From: Burkholderiales bacterium
GTDB lineage: Bacteria > Pseudomonadota > Gammaproteobacteria > Burkholderiales > SG8-39
Length of the DNA stretch: 64,000 bases
Assembly: GCA_027493935.1 (NCBI GenBank)
Contig: JAOSJV010000001.1
Span: forward strand, 1,736,001 to 1,800,000
Direction: 5' to 3'
The notes beneath the pieces were generated by a model. It saw only the letters and a program-made list of their open reading frames with translations. It had not been told where the DNA came from and did no database searches. Made by a program: the position numbers and the translations under genes. Of the stretch, positions 1-10,956 are shown one piece after another (positions within the stretch are counted from its first letter, which is position 1; the number at the start of each line of letters is the position of its first letter).

Positions 1-576
1 CCGGTCTCGGTCGACACCGCGAAGCCGGAGGTGATGCGCGAGGCGATCGGCTGCGGCGCTTCGATGATCAACGACATCAATGCGTTGCGCGCCCCCGGCG
101 CGCTCGCCGCGATGGCGGGCGCCGGGGTCGCGGTGTGCCTCGTGCACATGCAGGGCGAGCCGCGCACGATGCAGGTTGCGCCGCACTACGTCGACGTCGT
201 CGGCGAGGTGCGGAGTTTCCTCGCCGACCGGGCGGCGGCCGCCGTCGCCGCGGGCATCGCGCCCGATCGCATCGTGATCGATCCCGGGTTCGGATTCGGC
301 AAGACGGTGGCGCACAACCGCACGCTGCTGCGGTCGCTCGACGTCCTCACCGCGCTCGGCCACCCGGTGCTCGCAGGACTTTCGCGCAAATCGACGCTCG
401 GCCGGATCACTGGCCGGCCGCCTGGGGAGCGCCTGGCCGCGAGCGTCGCCGCCGCACTGCTCGCCGCCCAGCGCGGCGCTAGAATCCTGCGCGTTCACGA
501 CGTGGCGGCGACGCGCGATGCGCTCGCCGTCCTGCGCTGGCTGGAGAGAGATGAGCAGGAAGTACTTCGGCACTGA
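1..576 (+). CDS. folP: Dihydropteroate synthase, 3' part (start outside window)
   Basis: This is the C-terminal 191 residues of dihydropteroate synthase, the TIM-barrel enzyme that joins p-aminobenzoate to 6-hydroxymethyl-dihydropterin diphosphate in folate synthesis. The fragment opens on [10 protein letters not shown], the conserved pterin-pocket strand. It also carries [14 protein letters not shown] (substrate-loop Ser-Arg-Lys) and the late RVHDV strand, all in the family order. The reading frame is open to the window edge, so the start lies upstream. Its last 26 bases overlap the start of glmM, which indicates translational coupling in a folP-glmM operon, a common betaproteobacterial pairing. 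No frame break is seen. Confidence 0.95.
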   Translation, partial: PVSVDTAKPEVMREAIGCGASMINDINALRAPGALAAMAGAGVAVCLVHMQGEPRTMQVAPHYVDVVGEVRSFLADRAAAAVAAGIAPDRIVIDPGFGFGKTVAHNRTLLRSLDVLTALGHPVLAGLSRKSTLGRITGRPPGERLAASVAAALLAAQRGARILRVHDVAATRDALAVLRWLERDEQEVLRH

Positions 577-1918
577 CGGGATTCGCGGGCGGGTCGGCGA
601 GGCGCCGATCACGCCCGATTTCGTGCTGCGCCTCGGGTTCGCGGCCGGCGAGGTCCTCGCGCGCCGCAGCGTGACCGGCGACCACCGGCCGACGGTCCTC
701 ATCGGCAAGGACACCCGCATCTCCGGCTACATGCTCGAGGCCGCGCTCGAATCGGGCTTCTCGGCAAGCGGCGTGGACGTCATGCTGAGCGGCCCGCTGC
801 CGACCCCGGCCATCGCCTACCTCACGCGCGCGCTGCGCCTGCAGGCGGGCATCGTCATCAGCGCCTCTCACAACCCCTACCCGGACAACGGAATCAAGTT
901 CTTCTCGGCCGACGGCGGCAAGCTGCCCGACGCGATCGAGATGGAGATCGAGGCCGCCCTCGCGAGGCCGCTCGCCTGCCGGCCGTCGGGCGAGCTCGGC
1001 AAGGCGCACCGCATCGACGATGCGGCCGGGCGTTACATCGAGTTCTGCAAGAGCACGTTTCCGACCGCGCTCGACCTGCGCGGGCTGCACATCGCGCTCG
1101 ACTGCGCGAACGGGGCGGCCTACCACGTCGCGCCGCACGTCTTCCACGAGCTCGGTGCCGACGTCACGACCACCGGCGCAGCGCCGAACGGGCTGAACAT
1201 CAACGACCGGGTCGGCGCGACGCATCCGAAGGCGCTCGCCGAGCTGGTGCGCGCGAGCCGCGCCGACCTCGGCGTCGCCCTGGACGGCGACGGCGACAGG
1301 GTGCTGATGGCCGACGCGAACGGTGCGGTCTACGACGGCGACCAGCTCCTGTACGCGATCGCGGTGAGCCGCGCGCGGCATGGCTCCCTGCCGGGGGTGG
1401 TCGGGACGCTCATGTCCAACCTCGCGCTCGAGCACGCGCTCGGCGCGCTGGGCGTCGAGTTCGTGCGAGCGAACGTCGGCGACCGGTACGTGCTCGAACT
1501 GCTGCACGAGCGTGGCTGGGTCCTCGGCGGCGAGAACTCCGGGCACATCATCTGCCTCGACAAGCACACGACCGGCGACGGCATCGTCTCGGCGCTGCAG
1601 GTGCTCACCGCGATGCGCGAGCAGGACCGCGGCCTCGACGAGATCGCTGGCGGGCTCGCGCTCTACCCGCAGCGGCTGGTCAACGTGCGCGTCGCCCGGA
1701 CGTTCAACTGGACCGCAAGCACCCTCGTCGCGGATGCGCGCGCCGCGGCCGAGGCGCGGCTCCGCGGGCGCGGACGGCTTCTGCTACGTCCCTCGGGCAC
1801 CGAGCCGGTGCTGCGGGTCATGGTCGAAGGCGAGGACGCTGCGGAAGTGGAGGCGATCGCCGCGGAGGTGGCGCGCGCGGTCGAGCGGGCGGCGCAGCAG
1901 GCAGGCCCGCACGCCTAG
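551..1918 (+). CDS. glmM: Phosphoglucosamine mutase
   Basis: GlmM converts glucosamine-6-phosphate to glucosamine-1-phosphate for UDP-GlcNAc, the precursor of peptidoglycan and lipid A. It is 455 residues, about normal for the family. It begins [13 protein letters not shown], the usual GlmM N terminus. The phosphoserine loop SASHNP is at residues 104-109 (active Ser106). The metal-binding loop DGDGDR, a GENSGH sugar-binding loop and the C-terminal phosphate loop RPSGTEP are all visible. The ATG at 551 is chosen because it gives the canonical N terminus and follows a GGAGAGAG ribosome-binding site; an in-frame upstream ATG would add non-homologous residues. It overlaps the end of folP by 26 bases. 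Confidence 0.97.
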   Translation: MSRKYFGTDGIRGRVGEAPITPDFVLRLGFAAGEVLARRSVTGDHRPTVLIGKDTRISGYMLEAALESGFSASGVDVMLSGPLPTPAIAYLTRALRLQAGIVISASHNPYPDNGIKFFSADGGKLPDAIEMEIEAALARPLACRPSGELGKAHRIDDAAGRYIEFCKSTFPTALDLRGLHIALDCANGAAYHVAPHVFHELGADVTTTGAAPNGLNINDRVGATHPKALAELVRASRADLGVALDGDGDRVLMADANGAVYDGDQLLYAIAVSRARHGSLPGVVGTLMSNLALEHALGALGVEFVRANVGDRYVLELLHERGWVLGGENSGHIICLDKHTTGDGIVSALQVLTAMREQDRGLDEIAGGLALYPQRLVNVRVARTFNWTASTLVADARAAAEARLRGRGRLLLRPSGTEPVLRVMVEGEDAAEVEAIAAEVARAVERAAQQAGPHA

Positions 1919-2019
1919 GTCCCTCGCGCCGCGGCGCCGCCGTATTGCGCTCCTACACGCGCGCCGATGAACTGCGACCACTCGGGCGTTCGGCCCGGAC
2001 GCGCGCCTCGGGAGAAAGC

Positions 2020-3021
<1,002 letters not shown>

Positions 3022-3147
3022 TCCGTGGTGCCCGCGCGGCGGGGGGGCGCGCGCGGCCGTGGCCCGGCGCCGATTCGGCTAAACTCACTACCCATCGAAC
3101 AACGAAGCGCCGGCGAAGCGTGCCACGCCAGGCCACAGGGGAGCGCC

Positions 3148-4071
3148 GTGTCCAGCAGCGAGGGGCTGACCAGCGCGCGGCTCGCGCGCCGCCGCCGCGG
3201 CCGGTGGGCCGAGCGGCTGATCGAGACCATCCTGTTTCTCGCCGCCCTGGCGTCGGTGTTCACCACGCTCGGAATCGTGTACGTGCTGGTGAGCGAGTCG
3301 GTCGCGTTTTTCCGTCACGTCCCGGTATGGGACTTCCTGACCGACACCCAGTGGACCCCGCTCTTCGACGACGCCCATTTCGGCATCGTGGTGCTGCTCT
3401 CGGGAACGCTCACGAGCTCGTTCGTGGCCCTCGCGATCGCGATCCCGCTCGGCACCACGATCGCGATCTACCTGTCCGAGTTCGCGCCGTTCAAGCTGCG
3501 CGAGGTCGCCAAGCCGTTCCTCGAGCTGCTGGGCGGCATCCCGACGATCGTCTACGGCTACTTCGCGCTGCTCTTCGTCACCCCGCTGCTGCAGCGCGTC
3601 TATCCCGAGCTGCCGGGTTTCAACCTGCTCTCGGCCGGGCTGGTGATGGGCATCATGATCATCCCGTACGTGTCCTCGATCAGCGAGGATGCGATGCGCG
3701 CGGTGCCGATGAGCCTGCGCGAGGGCTCGTACGCGATGGGCGCGACGCGGTTCCAGACCGCGACCAAGGTGGTCGTCCCGGCGGCGCTCTCCGGGCTCGC
3801 GTCGGCCTATATCCTCGGCATCTCGCGCGCGGTCGGCGAGACCATGATCCTCGCGGTGGCGGCCGGCATGCAACCGAACCTGACCTTCAACCCGCTCGAG
3901 CCGGCCGCCACGATCACCGCCTTCATCGTGCAGGTCGCGCTCGGCGACCTGCCGCACGGCTCGATCGGCTACCAGACGATCTTCGCCGCCGGGCTCACCC
4001 TGTTCCTGCTGACGCTGGCCTTCAATGTGCTGGGCCACGTGCTGCGGCGCCGGTTCCGGGAGGCGTACTAG
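3148..4071 (+). CDS. pstC: Phosphate ABC transporter permease PstC
   Basis: PstC is one of the two inner-membrane permease subunits for high-affinity phosphate uptake. It is 307 residues from a GTG start preceded by CAGGGGAGC. A short Arg-rich cytoplasmic leader (ARRRRGRW) precedes the first membrane helix, and about six hydrophobic segments follow. The binding-protein-dependent transport signature (EGSYAMGATRFQT, then GISRAVGETM) sits where the coupling helices contact PstB. A longer upstream in-frame start would add a low-complexity Arg/Gly leader, so GTG 3148 is preferred. It ends in TAGTG, sharing one base with the GTG start of pstA. Confidence 0.93.
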   Translation: MSSSEGLTSARLARRRRGRWAERLIETILFLAALASVFTTLGIVYVLVSESVAFFRHVPVWDFLTDTQWTPLFDDAHFGIVVLLSGTLTSSFVALAIAIPLGTTIAIYLSEFAPFKLREVAKPFLELLGGIPTIVYGYFALLFVTPLLQRVYPELPGFNLLSAGLVMGIMIIPYVSSISEDAMRAVPMSLREGSYAMGATRFQTATKVVVPAALSGLASAYILGISRAVGETMILAVAAGMQPNLTFNPLEPAATITAFIVQVALGDLPHGSIGYQTIFAAGLTLFLLTLAFNVLGHVLRRRFREAY

Positions 4072-4982
4072 TGAAGCAGGACGAGGTCCGGCAGATCCGC
4101 GAGCTGATCGCCCGGCACAAGCGGCGGGACTTCGGGTTCGGGCTGGTCGGGCTGGCGTGCCTGCTGATCGGCGTGCTGACGTTCACCGCGCTCTTCGTCG
4201 ACATGGCGATCAAGGGCGTACCGCGGCTCGACTGGGACTTCTTCACGTCGTTTCCTTCGCGGCGCGCCGGCCAGGCGGGCATTCTGTCGGCGTGGGTCGG
4301 CTCGACGCTCGTCATGCTCGTGACCGCGGCAGTGGCCGTGCCGCTCGGCGTCGCGGCCGGCGTGTACCTCGAGGAGTACGCGCGCAAGAACTGGGTGACC
4401 GACGTGATCGAGATCAACATCACGAACCTCGCCGGCGTGCCCTCGATCGTCTACGGGCTGCTCGCGCTCGGGCTGTTCGTGTACGCGTTCGGCCTCGGCC
4501 AGAGCATTCTCGCGGCCGGGCTGACGCTCGCGCTGCTGATCCTGCCGGTGGTGATCGTCGCGACGCGCGAGGCGATCCGCTCCATTCCGCAGAGCATCCG
4601 CGAGGGCGCCTACGCGCTCGGCGCGACGCAGTGGCAGACCGTCAAGGACCACATCCTGCCCTATGCCGCGCCGGGCATCCTGACCGGGGTGATCATCGGC
4701 ATGGCGCGCGCGATCGGCGAGACCGCGCCGGTCATCACGATCGGCGCGCTCACGTTCATCGCCTTCCTGCCGCCGAGCCCGCTGGAGGGCAACCCCGTTC
4801 GCGTGGCTGTTCTCGCCGTTCACCGTGATGCCGATCCAGATGTTCAACTGGACCTCGCGGCCTGAGGCCGCGTTCCAGGTGAACGCAGCCGCAGCGGGCT
4901 TCGTCCTGGTGCTGATGACGCTCGCGATGAACGGTCTCGCGATCTGGCTGCGCTACCGCCTGCGGCAGAGGATCAAGTGGTA
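4071..4982 (+). CDS. pstA: Phosphate ABC transporter permease PstA (one frame break)
   Basis: PstA is the second permease subunit. Translation begins at a GTG overlapping the pstC stop (VKQDEVRQ). It shows membrane helices and the coupling motif [14 protein letters not shown] followed by [12 protein letters not shown]. The frame breaks in the CCCC run at about 4793-4797: removing one C restores the rest of a normal PstA ([18 protein letters not shown] through to RQRIKW and a TAA at 4980-4982). Without the correction the protein loses its last membrane helix. The break is probably a sequencing insertion, since the downstream frame is fully conserved. Corrected length is about 303 residues. Confidence 0.88.
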
Positions 4983-5005
4983 ATCTCGCGCGACCCGACC
5001 TGCAG

Positions 5006-5797
<792 letters not shown>

Positions 5798-5880
5798 CCG
5801 GCCGAGGCGCCCTCGCCTGGTCGTCCGCGCGTGCTGGACAAACCCACGTCGTACGGGCGAGGCGGAGCGGGGCGCGCCGG

Positions 5881-6337
5881 ATGATCGCGCTGCTGCAGCG
5901 GGTGACCGAGGCGCGCGTGCTCTGCGGCGCCGAGACGGTGGGCGCGATCGGGCCCGGCCTGTGCGTGCTCGCCTGCGCCGAGCGCGACGACGGGCGGTCG
6001 CAGGCGGCGCGGCTCGCCGGACGCATCGTCGCGCTGCGCGTGTTCGCCGACGCGGCGGGCCGGATGAACCGCTCGGTGCGCGAGGCGGGCGGCGGCCTGC
6101 TCCCTGGTGCCGCAGTTCACGCTCGCCGCCGATACGCGCCGCGGCAACCGCCCGAGCTTCACGCCGGCGGCTGACCCCGCGACCGGGCAGGCGCTGTTCG
6201 AGACGCTCGTGCACGAGGTGTGCGCGCTGCATGCGCCGGTGGCGACCGGCCGCTTCGGGACGCACATGCGGGTCGCCCTCGTGAACGACGGGCCGGTGAC
6301 CTTCTGGCTGCGCGTCGAGCCGCAGCGGACGGCATGA
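5881..6337 (+). CDS. dtd: D-aminoacyl-tRNA deacylase (one frame break)
   Basis: Dtd hydrolyses D-amino acids wrongly attached to tRNA, a cytosolic proofreading role. The N-terminal half ([11 protein letters not shown], then FADAAGRMN) and C-terminal half ([17 protein letters not shown], then [11 protein letters not shown]) are both strong family matches but lie in different frames. One extra C in the TCCC run at 6102-6104 explains the break: removing it gives [15 protein letters not shown]. The catalytic SQFTLxxD-type motif reads PQFTLAAD, with Pro in place of the common Ser. It lies just after pstB and just before the acyltransferase gene. Corrected length is about 151 residues. Confidence 0.88.
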
Positions 6338-6353
6338 GCAGTGTCCCGGCGGG

Positions 6354-6968
6354 GTGCGCGGCGTGCCGCTGAGGCTGCGCGCGCTCCGGTTCGGCATGGG
6401 CGCGCGCCTCGCGCGGGCGGTGCTGCGCGTTGCCGGCTGGCGGACGGTGTTCGAGCCGCCGCCGGCGGCGAAGACGGTCATCGTCGTGTATCCGCACACG
6501 TCGAACTGGGACTTCGTGTTCGGGTTTCTCGCCCGCGCGGCACTCGGCCTGCGCTGCCACTTCGTCGCCAAGGCGTCGCTGTTCCGCGGCCCGCTCGGCG
6601 CATGGCTGCGGCGCGTCGGCGGCATACCGGTGGACCGCAGCGCGCCGACCGGCTTCGTCGAGCAGGTCGCCATGCACTTCGAGCGCGCCGACGAGTTCCA
6701 TCTCGTGTTCACGCCCGAGGGCACGCGCGCGCGAACCGCGCACTGGAAGACGGGCTTCTACCGGGTCGCGCGCGCGGTGAAGGCGCCGGTGGGCCTCGCG
6801 TTCATCGACTACGGGCGCCGCGAGGTGGGGGTCGCCGAGTGGATCGGCCTGAGCGGCGACTCGCAGCGCGACCTCGAGCGGATGCGGCGCGTCTACGCCG
6901 GCAAGGTCGGCCGGCATCCCGCGCTGCAGAGTCCGATCCGGTTCGCACCGCCGAGCGAGGAGGCATGA
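6354..6968 (+). CDS. PlsC-like lysophospholipid acyltransferase family protein
   Basis: This is a 204-residue member of the glycerolipid acyltransferase fold. The HX4D catalytic motif is present as HTSNWD (His48, Asp53), and the glycerol-phosphate-binding motif is PEGTR (121-125). These are established acyltransferase motifs, but the protein is shorter than PlsC and resembles the small 1-acylglycerol-phosphate acyltransferase-like group whose acceptor is usually unknown. The start is GTG 6354; GTG 6363 and ATG 6396 are alternatives. Its TGA overlaps the ATG of the next gene (ATGA), so the two are probably co-translated. The exact substrate is not predictable from sequence. Confidence 0.8.
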   Translation: MRGVPLRLRALRFGMGARLARAVLRVAGWRTVFEPPPAAKTVIVVYPHTSNWDFVFGFLARAALGLRCHFVAKASLFRGPLGAWLRRVGGIPVDRSAPTGFVEQVAMHFERADEFHLVFTPEGTRARTAHWKTGFYRVARAVKAPVGLAFIDYGRREVGVAEWIGLSGDSQRDLERMRRVYAGKVGRHPALQSPIRFAPPSEEA

Positions 6969-7784
6969 GACCCTGCCCCGCCGGCATCGTGACCGCCGAG
7001 AGCGTCACCGCGCTCGGCGTGTCGGCAAGTGGTGCGGTGCTGGTCGCGGGCTCGCACTGCGGCGTGATCGCGGCCTTTCTTTCCGCGACGGCCGGCGCAC
7101 GCGCCGTGATCCTGAACGACGCCGGTGTCGGCAAGGATCGCGCTGGAATCGCAGGGTTGGCGTACCTCGACGACATCGGCATGGCCGCGGCAGCGGTATC
7201 GCACCTGACCGCGCGCATCGGCGACGGCGCCGATGCGCTCCGGCGCGGCACGATCAGCCACGCCAACCGCGCTGCGCGGGCGCTCGGTGTGACTGCCGGC
7301 ATGCGCTGCGGCGATGCGGCCGAGCGCCTGCGGCACGCGCCGGCGGCGCACGCAGCGCCGCCGCCGTACGCGGAGGGTCGCTACCTGCTGCTCCGCGCGG
7401 CCGGCCGGCCCGAGGTGTGGGGATTGGATTCGATCGGCAAGCTCGCCGCCGCCGACGCCGGGCGCATCCTGGTGATCGGGTCGCACGGCGCATTTACACG
7501 GCGGCCGCGCTGAGTCGGCGCTCGGCGTCGACGCACGCGCGGCGGTATTCAACGACGCCGGGGTCGGCACCGACGGCGCCGGGATCACGCGTCTTCCGGT
7601 CCTTGCAGCGCGCGGGATCGCGGCCGCGGCCGTCGACTGCGCGTCGGCGCGCATCGGCGACGCCCGGTCGATGTGGGCGACCGGCGTGCTCTCGCACGTG
7701 AACGGCCCGGCGGCGCGGCTCGGCGCAGCGCCCGGGATGAGCGTCGCCGCGTTCGCCGCCGCTGCGTCGCGCGCCACCGCGTGA
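6965..7784 (+). CDS. Protein of unknown function with a tandemly duplicated domain (one frame break)
   Basis: I do not recognise this family. It is built from two related units of about 100-115 residues. Unit one has VLVAGSHCGVIAAF, VILNDAGVGKDRAGI, VSHLTARIGDG and GTISHANRAARALGV. Unit two has ILVIGSHG, VFNDAGVGTDGAGI, VDCASARIGDA and GVLSHVNGPAARLGA in the same order. The shared GSHxG, NDAGVGxDxAGI, ARIGD and SHxN motifs suggest a conserved site. A frame break near 7490-7495 (one extra base) separates the units; a stop follows at 7511-7513 if it is not corrected. There is no signal peptide or clear membrane span. The start ATG overlaps the upstream acyltransferase stop, so it is likely in the same operon. 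Corrected length is about 273 residues. Confidence 0.65.
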
Positions 7785-7819
7785 CCGTGCGCACCTCCCT
7801 GGTCCGCGCGCAGAGGACG

Positions 7820-7849
7820 TTGACCTGGAACTTCGCGCACCGGTAAAAT
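7820..7849 (+). promoter_or_regulatory. Sigma70-type promoter for tpiA
   Basis: TTGACC at 7820-7825 and TAAAAT at 7844-7849 are separated by 18 bases, close to the consensus. The element lies in a locally AT-richer patch 80 bases before tpiA. It is the clearest promoter in the first 20 kb and probably drives tpiA-secG and possibly the tRNA. Confidence 0.7.
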
Positions 7850-7928
7850 TCAAAGATTTAGGCGGACCGGCTGGCCCGCCGCAGACCCGCGCAATGCGGC
7901 TCCTGGGCCGCGGGCGCCAGCGTGCGAG

Positions 7929-8687
7929 ATGCGAACCAAGCTCGTTGCAGGCAACTGGAAGATGCACGGCAGCCTCGCCGCCAACCTGCGGTTGCTCGAG
8001 GCGCTGAAGGCCGCGGCACGCGAATTCGCGGGCGCGCGGTGCGCGGTGTGCGTTCCGTTTCCCTACCTGCAGCAGGCACACGCCGCGCTCGCCGGAACCG
8101 AGATCGCGCTCGGCGCACAGAACGTCTCGGAGCACGACGCCGGCGCCTACACCGGCGAAGTCGCCGGCGCGATGCTGCGCGATTTCGGCTGCCGCTACGT
8201 GATCGTCGGGCATTCCGAGCGGCGGACGCACTACGCCGAGCGCGACGCACAGGTGGCCGCGAAGTTCCAGGCCGCGCAGCGCGCCGGGCTGATCCCGATC
8301 CTGTGCGTCGGCGAGACCCTCGCCGAGCGCGACAACGCCGAGACCGACGCGGTGGTCGGGCGCCAGCTCGGCGCCGTCCTCGACGCCGCCGGCGTGCAGT
8401 CGCTGCGCGACGCGGTGGTCGCGTACGAGCCGGTGTGGGCGATCGGCACCGGGCGCACCGCGACGCCGACGCAGGCGCAGACCGTGCACGAGTTCCTGCG
8501 CGCGGCCGTGGCGAGGCAGGACGCGGACATCGCGGCACGCCTGACGATCCTCTACGGGGGCAGCGTCAAGCCGGCGAACGCCGCCGAGCTGTTCGCGATG
8601 GCGGACGTCGACGGCGGGCTGATCGGCGGCGCCTCGCTGGTGGCGGAGGACTTCGCCTCGATCTGCAAGGCGGCCGCCGGCCGCTGA
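7929..8687 (+). CDS. tpiA: Triosephosphate isomerase
   Basis: TpiA interconverts dihydroxyacetone phosphate and glyceraldehyde-3-phosphate. It is 252 residues, normal length. Catalytic residues are visible: Lys11 in AGNWKMHG, His95 in VIVGHSERR and Glu167 in [11 protein letters not shown]. The phosphate-binding LYGGSVKP and the terminal GLIGGASL loops are intact. It starts at ATG 7929 directly after GCGAG. It is followed closely by secG, the usual tpiA-secG pairing upstream of the nuo operon in betaproteobacteria. Confidence 0.97.
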   Translation: MRTKLVAGNWKMHGSLAANLRLLEALKAAAREFAGARCAVCVPFPYLQQAHAALAGTEIALGAQNVSEHDAGAYTGEVAGAMLRDFGCRYVIVGHSERRTHYAERDAQVAAKFQAAQRAGLIPILCVGETLAERDNAETDAVVGRQLGAVLDAAGVQSLRDAVVAYEPVWAIGTGRTATPTQAQTVHEFLRAAVARQDADIAARLTILYGGSVKPANAAELFAMADVDGGLIGGASLVAEDFASICKAAAGR

Positions 8688-8709
8688 GCGACCGGACCCC
8701 CAGAGACAC

Positions 8710-8726
8710 GGGGACGCGCTGTCCCC
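8710..8726. repeat. Short palindrome GGGGAC-N5-GTCCCC
   Basis: A six-base inverted repeat with a five-base loop lies between tpiA and secG. A related, longer GGGGAC/GTCCCC hairpin follows the tRNA at 9277-9310. It may be an mRNA processing or attenuation hairpin, or a remnant of an intergenic palindromic repeat. No T tract follows. Confidence 0.35.
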
Positions 8727-8757
8727 CTTGGAGTTGGAAGCCGATGGGAAGAAGCCG

Positions 8758-9123
8758 ATGGAAACTCTGACGATCGTGGTCCTCGCCGTGCACGTGCTCA
8801 CGGCCGCCGGCATCGTGGTGCTGGTGCTGCTCCAGCACGGCAAGGGCGCCGACGTCGGCGCCGCGTTCGGCAGCGGCTCCTCGGGCAGCCTGTTCGGCGC
8901 GACCGGTTCGGCGAACTTCCTGTCGCGCACGACGGCGGCGCTGGCGACGGTGTTCTTTATCACCAGCCTCGGTCTCGCGTACCTCGCGTCGAGCGCGCCG
9001 ACCGCGACCGGCACGGTGATGGAATCGGCGCCGGTCCCGGCGGTGCCGGCACCCGCCAAGAGCGATGCGCCGAAGGCGCCGGCCGACGCGCCCGGCTCGC
9101 GGGCCAACGAGGTGCCGAAGTAA
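8758..9123 (+). CDS. secG: Preprotein translocase subunit SecG
   Basis: SecG is the small auxiliary subunit of the SecYEG translocon. It is 121 residues with two membrane helices (about residues 3-22 and 56-76). The conserved [16 protein letters not shown] and [12 protein letters not shown] loops mark the family. A Pro/Ala-rich C-terminal tail follows, as in many betaproteobacteria. ATG 8758 is chosen because GGGAAGAAG precedes it and it gives the normal METLTIVV start; an earlier in-frame ATG adds ten unrelated residues. Confidence 0.93.
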   Translation: METLTIVVLAVHVLTAAGIVVLVLLQHGKGADVGAAFGSGSSGSLFGATGSANFLSRTTAALATVFFITSLGLAYLASSAPTATGTVMESAPVPAVPAPAKSDAPKAPADAPGSRANEVPK

Positions 9124-9186
9124 GGTAAAATCCCATGCGGTGCGTCGTCCGCGCAGTTCTTGATGCATCTCGGGGCGCGCATCGAC

Positions 9187-9270
9187 GCCGACGTGGTGAA
9201 ATTGGTAGACACGCCGTCTTGAGGGGGCGGTGGCTTTGCCGTGTGAGTTCGAATCTCACCGTCGGCACCA
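9187..9270 (+). tRNA. tRNA-Leu (anticodon GAG)
   Basis: Acceptor arms GCCGACG and CGTCGGC pair perfectly and the gene-encoded CCA is present. The D-arm is GGTGAAATTGGTAGACACG. The anticodon arm is CCGTC-TTGAGGG-GGCGG, placing GAG in the loop. A short class II variable arm (around TGGCTTTGCCGTG) and a canonical TTCGAATC T-loop follow. The class II variable arm supports Leu. Its location between secG and nuoA is typical of betaproteobacteria. Confidence 0.97.
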
Positions 9271-9276
9271 GTATCC

Positions 9277-9310
9277 CGGGGACACGGGTGGGGACCCTGC
9301 CCGGTCCCCG
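9277..9310 (+). terminator. Hairpin after tRNA-Leu, possible terminator
   Basis: CGGGGAC (9277-9283) pairs with GTCCCCG (9304-9310), with an inner GGGT/ACCC stem, and AAATTTT follows at once. This could terminate or process the tRNA transcript ahead of nuoA. The T tract is short, so the call is tentative. Confidence 0.4.
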
Positions 9311-9415
9311 AAATTTTGAGAAGAACGTGCGACTCGAGAAGCTGATCGACGGGAGTGCGCGGCGGCCACGCGCGGCGCGCCCGGGCGGACTGCTCCGGTC
9401 TTCGCGTACCTAGCG

Positions 9416-9784
9416 ATGCTCGCGGAGTACTTTCCCATCCTGCTTTTCATCGCGGTGGCGCTCGCCTTCGGCGGCCTCTTGGTCGGCCTCGGCTGGACGG
9501 CGAGCACGCTGCTCGGCGTGAACCGGCCGGATAGCGAGAAGCTCTCCCCATACGAGTGCGGCTTCGAGGCGTTCGAGGACGCGCGCATGAAGTTCGACGT
9601 GCGGTACTACCTGGTGGCGATCCTCTTCATCCTGTTCGACCTCGAGATCGCGTTCCTCTTCCCGTGGGCCATCACGCTGAACGAGATCGGCCTGTTCGGC
9701 TTCGTCTCGATGATGGTCTTTCTGGCGATCCTGGTGGTCGGGTTCGTGTACGAGTGGAAAAAGGGCGCGTTGGAGTGGGAATGA
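9416..9784 (+). CDS. nuoA: NADH-quinone oxidoreductase subunit A
   Basis: NuoA is a small membrane subunit of respiratory complex I. It is 122 residues with three helices. The conserved loop [24 protein letters not shown] carries the functionally important Cys and acidic residues, followed by [13 protein letters not shown]. It is the first gene of a collinear nuoABCDEFGHIJKLMN operon. The 145 bases between the tRNA and this start hold one hairpin and no convincing promoter. The frame is intact. Confidence 0.96.
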   Translation: MLAEYFPILLFIAVALAFGGLLVGLGWTASTLLGVNRPDSEKLSPYECGFEAFEDARMKFDVRYYLVAILFILFDLEIAFLFPWAITLNEIGLFGFVSMMVFLAILVVGFVYEWKKGALEWE

Positions 9785-9814
9785 CCGCGCGGGGCGCAGA
9801 CACGGAGGAGCCGC

Positions 9815-10294
9815 ATGGGCGCGAATGACGGCCTGATGCAGCAAGGCTTCGTCACCACGTCGATCGACAAGGTGATCAACTGGACCCGCACCGGGTCGAT
9901 GTGGCCGATGACCTTCGGGCTCGCCTGCTGCGCGGTCGAAATGATGCACGCCGGCGCGGCGCGCTACGACCTCGACCGGTTCGGCATCGTCTTCCGGCCG
10001 AGCCCGCGCCAGTCCGACGTGATGATCGTCGCCGGCACGCTGTGCAACAAGATGGCGCCGGCGCTGCGCAAGGTCTACGACCAGATGGCCGAGCCGCGCT
10101 GGGTCGTCTCGATGGGCTCGTGCGCGAACGGCGGCGGCTACTACCACTACTCGTACTCGGTGGTGCGCGGCTGCGACCGCGTCGTGCCGGTGGACGTCTA
10201 CGTGCCGGGTTGCCCGCCGACCGCCGAGGCGCTGGTGTACGGCCTGCTGCAGCTGCAGAACAAGATCCGTCGCACGAACACGATCGCGCGCTGA
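9815..10294 (+). CDS. nuoB: NADH-quinone oxidoreductase subunit B
   Basis: NuoB holds the terminal iron-sulfur cluster N2 that passes electrons to quinone. It is 159 residues. The cluster ligands are visible as the adjacent pair in [10 protein letters not shown], the Cys in MGSCANGGG and the Cys in [19 protein letters not shown] precedes the ATG. Length and sequence are standard for betaproteobacteria. Confidence 0.97.
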   Translation: MGANDGLMQQGFVTTSIDKVINWTRTGSMWPMTFGLACCAVEMMHAGAARYDLDRFGIVFRPSPRQSDVMIVAGTLCNKMAPALRKVYDQMAEPRWVVSMGSCANGGGYYHYSYSVVRGCDRVVPVDVYVPGCPPTAEALVYGLLQLQNKIRRTNTIAR

Positions 10295-10317
10295 CACGCG
10301 AACCGAGGCACCCTAGC

Positions 10318-10923
10318 ATGGCGAGCAAGCTCGAGAGACTCTCCGCGGCGGCGGGCGCCGCCGTCGGCGAGCGCGCGGTGAGCCTCACCAGCGCGCTCGG
10401 CGAGCTGACGCTGGTGGTGAAGGCCGCCGACTGGGCAGAGGTCGCGCGCGTGCTGCGCGACCGTCCCGAGCTCGCTTTCGAGCAGATGATCGATCTCTGC
10501 GGCGTCGATTACTCGGCCTACGGCGACGGCGCGTGGACCGGCGCGCGCTTCGCGGTCGTCGCGCACCTGCTCTCGCTGCGGCACAACTGGCGGTTGCGGC
10601 TGCGCACCTTCGCGCCGGACGACGACTTTCCGGTGATCGATTCGCTGGCGGAGGTGTGGCCGGCGGCCGACTGGTTCGAGCGCGAGGCGTTCGACTTCTT
10701 CGGCATCGTGTTCAGCGGGCACGCGGACCTGCGGCGAATCCTGACCGACTACGGTTTCACCGGACATCCATTCCGCAAGGACTTCCCGCTCTCCGGCCAC
10801 GTCGAGATGCGCTACGACCCGGAGCAGAAGCGCGTCGTCTACCAGCCGGTCACGATCGAGCCGCGCGAGGTGACGCCGCGCGTGATCCGCGAGGACCAGT
10901 ACGGGGATCTCGGTGCCGGCTGA
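10318..10923 (+). CDS. nuoC: NADH-quinone oxidoreductase subunit C
   Basis: NuoC (30 kDa-type subunit) is part of the peripheral arm. It is 201 residues as a separate protein, not fused to NuoD as in E. coli. The family signature [14 protein letters not shown] and the [17 protein letters not shown] motif are intact. The ATG at 10318 starts MASKLERL. The separate nuoC and nuoD fit betaproteobacteria. Confidence 0.95.
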   Translation: MASKLERLSAAAGAAVGERAVSLTSALGELTLVVKAADWAEVARVLRDRPELAFEQMIDLCGVDYSAYGDGAWTGARFAVVAHLLSLRHNWRLRLRTFAPDDDFPVIDSLAEVWPAADWFEREAFDFFGIVFSGHADLRRILTDYGFTGHPFRKDFPLSGHVEMRYDPEQKRVVYQPVTIEPREVTPRVIREDQYGDLGAG

Positions 10924-10956
10924 GCGCGCAGCGGTCGTGCCGTTGCGGAGCCGGTG

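Noticed and set aside
9135..9413. A 92-codon frame overlapping tRNA-Leu
   Set aside because: It runs through the tRNA gene and a hairpin and has no family features.
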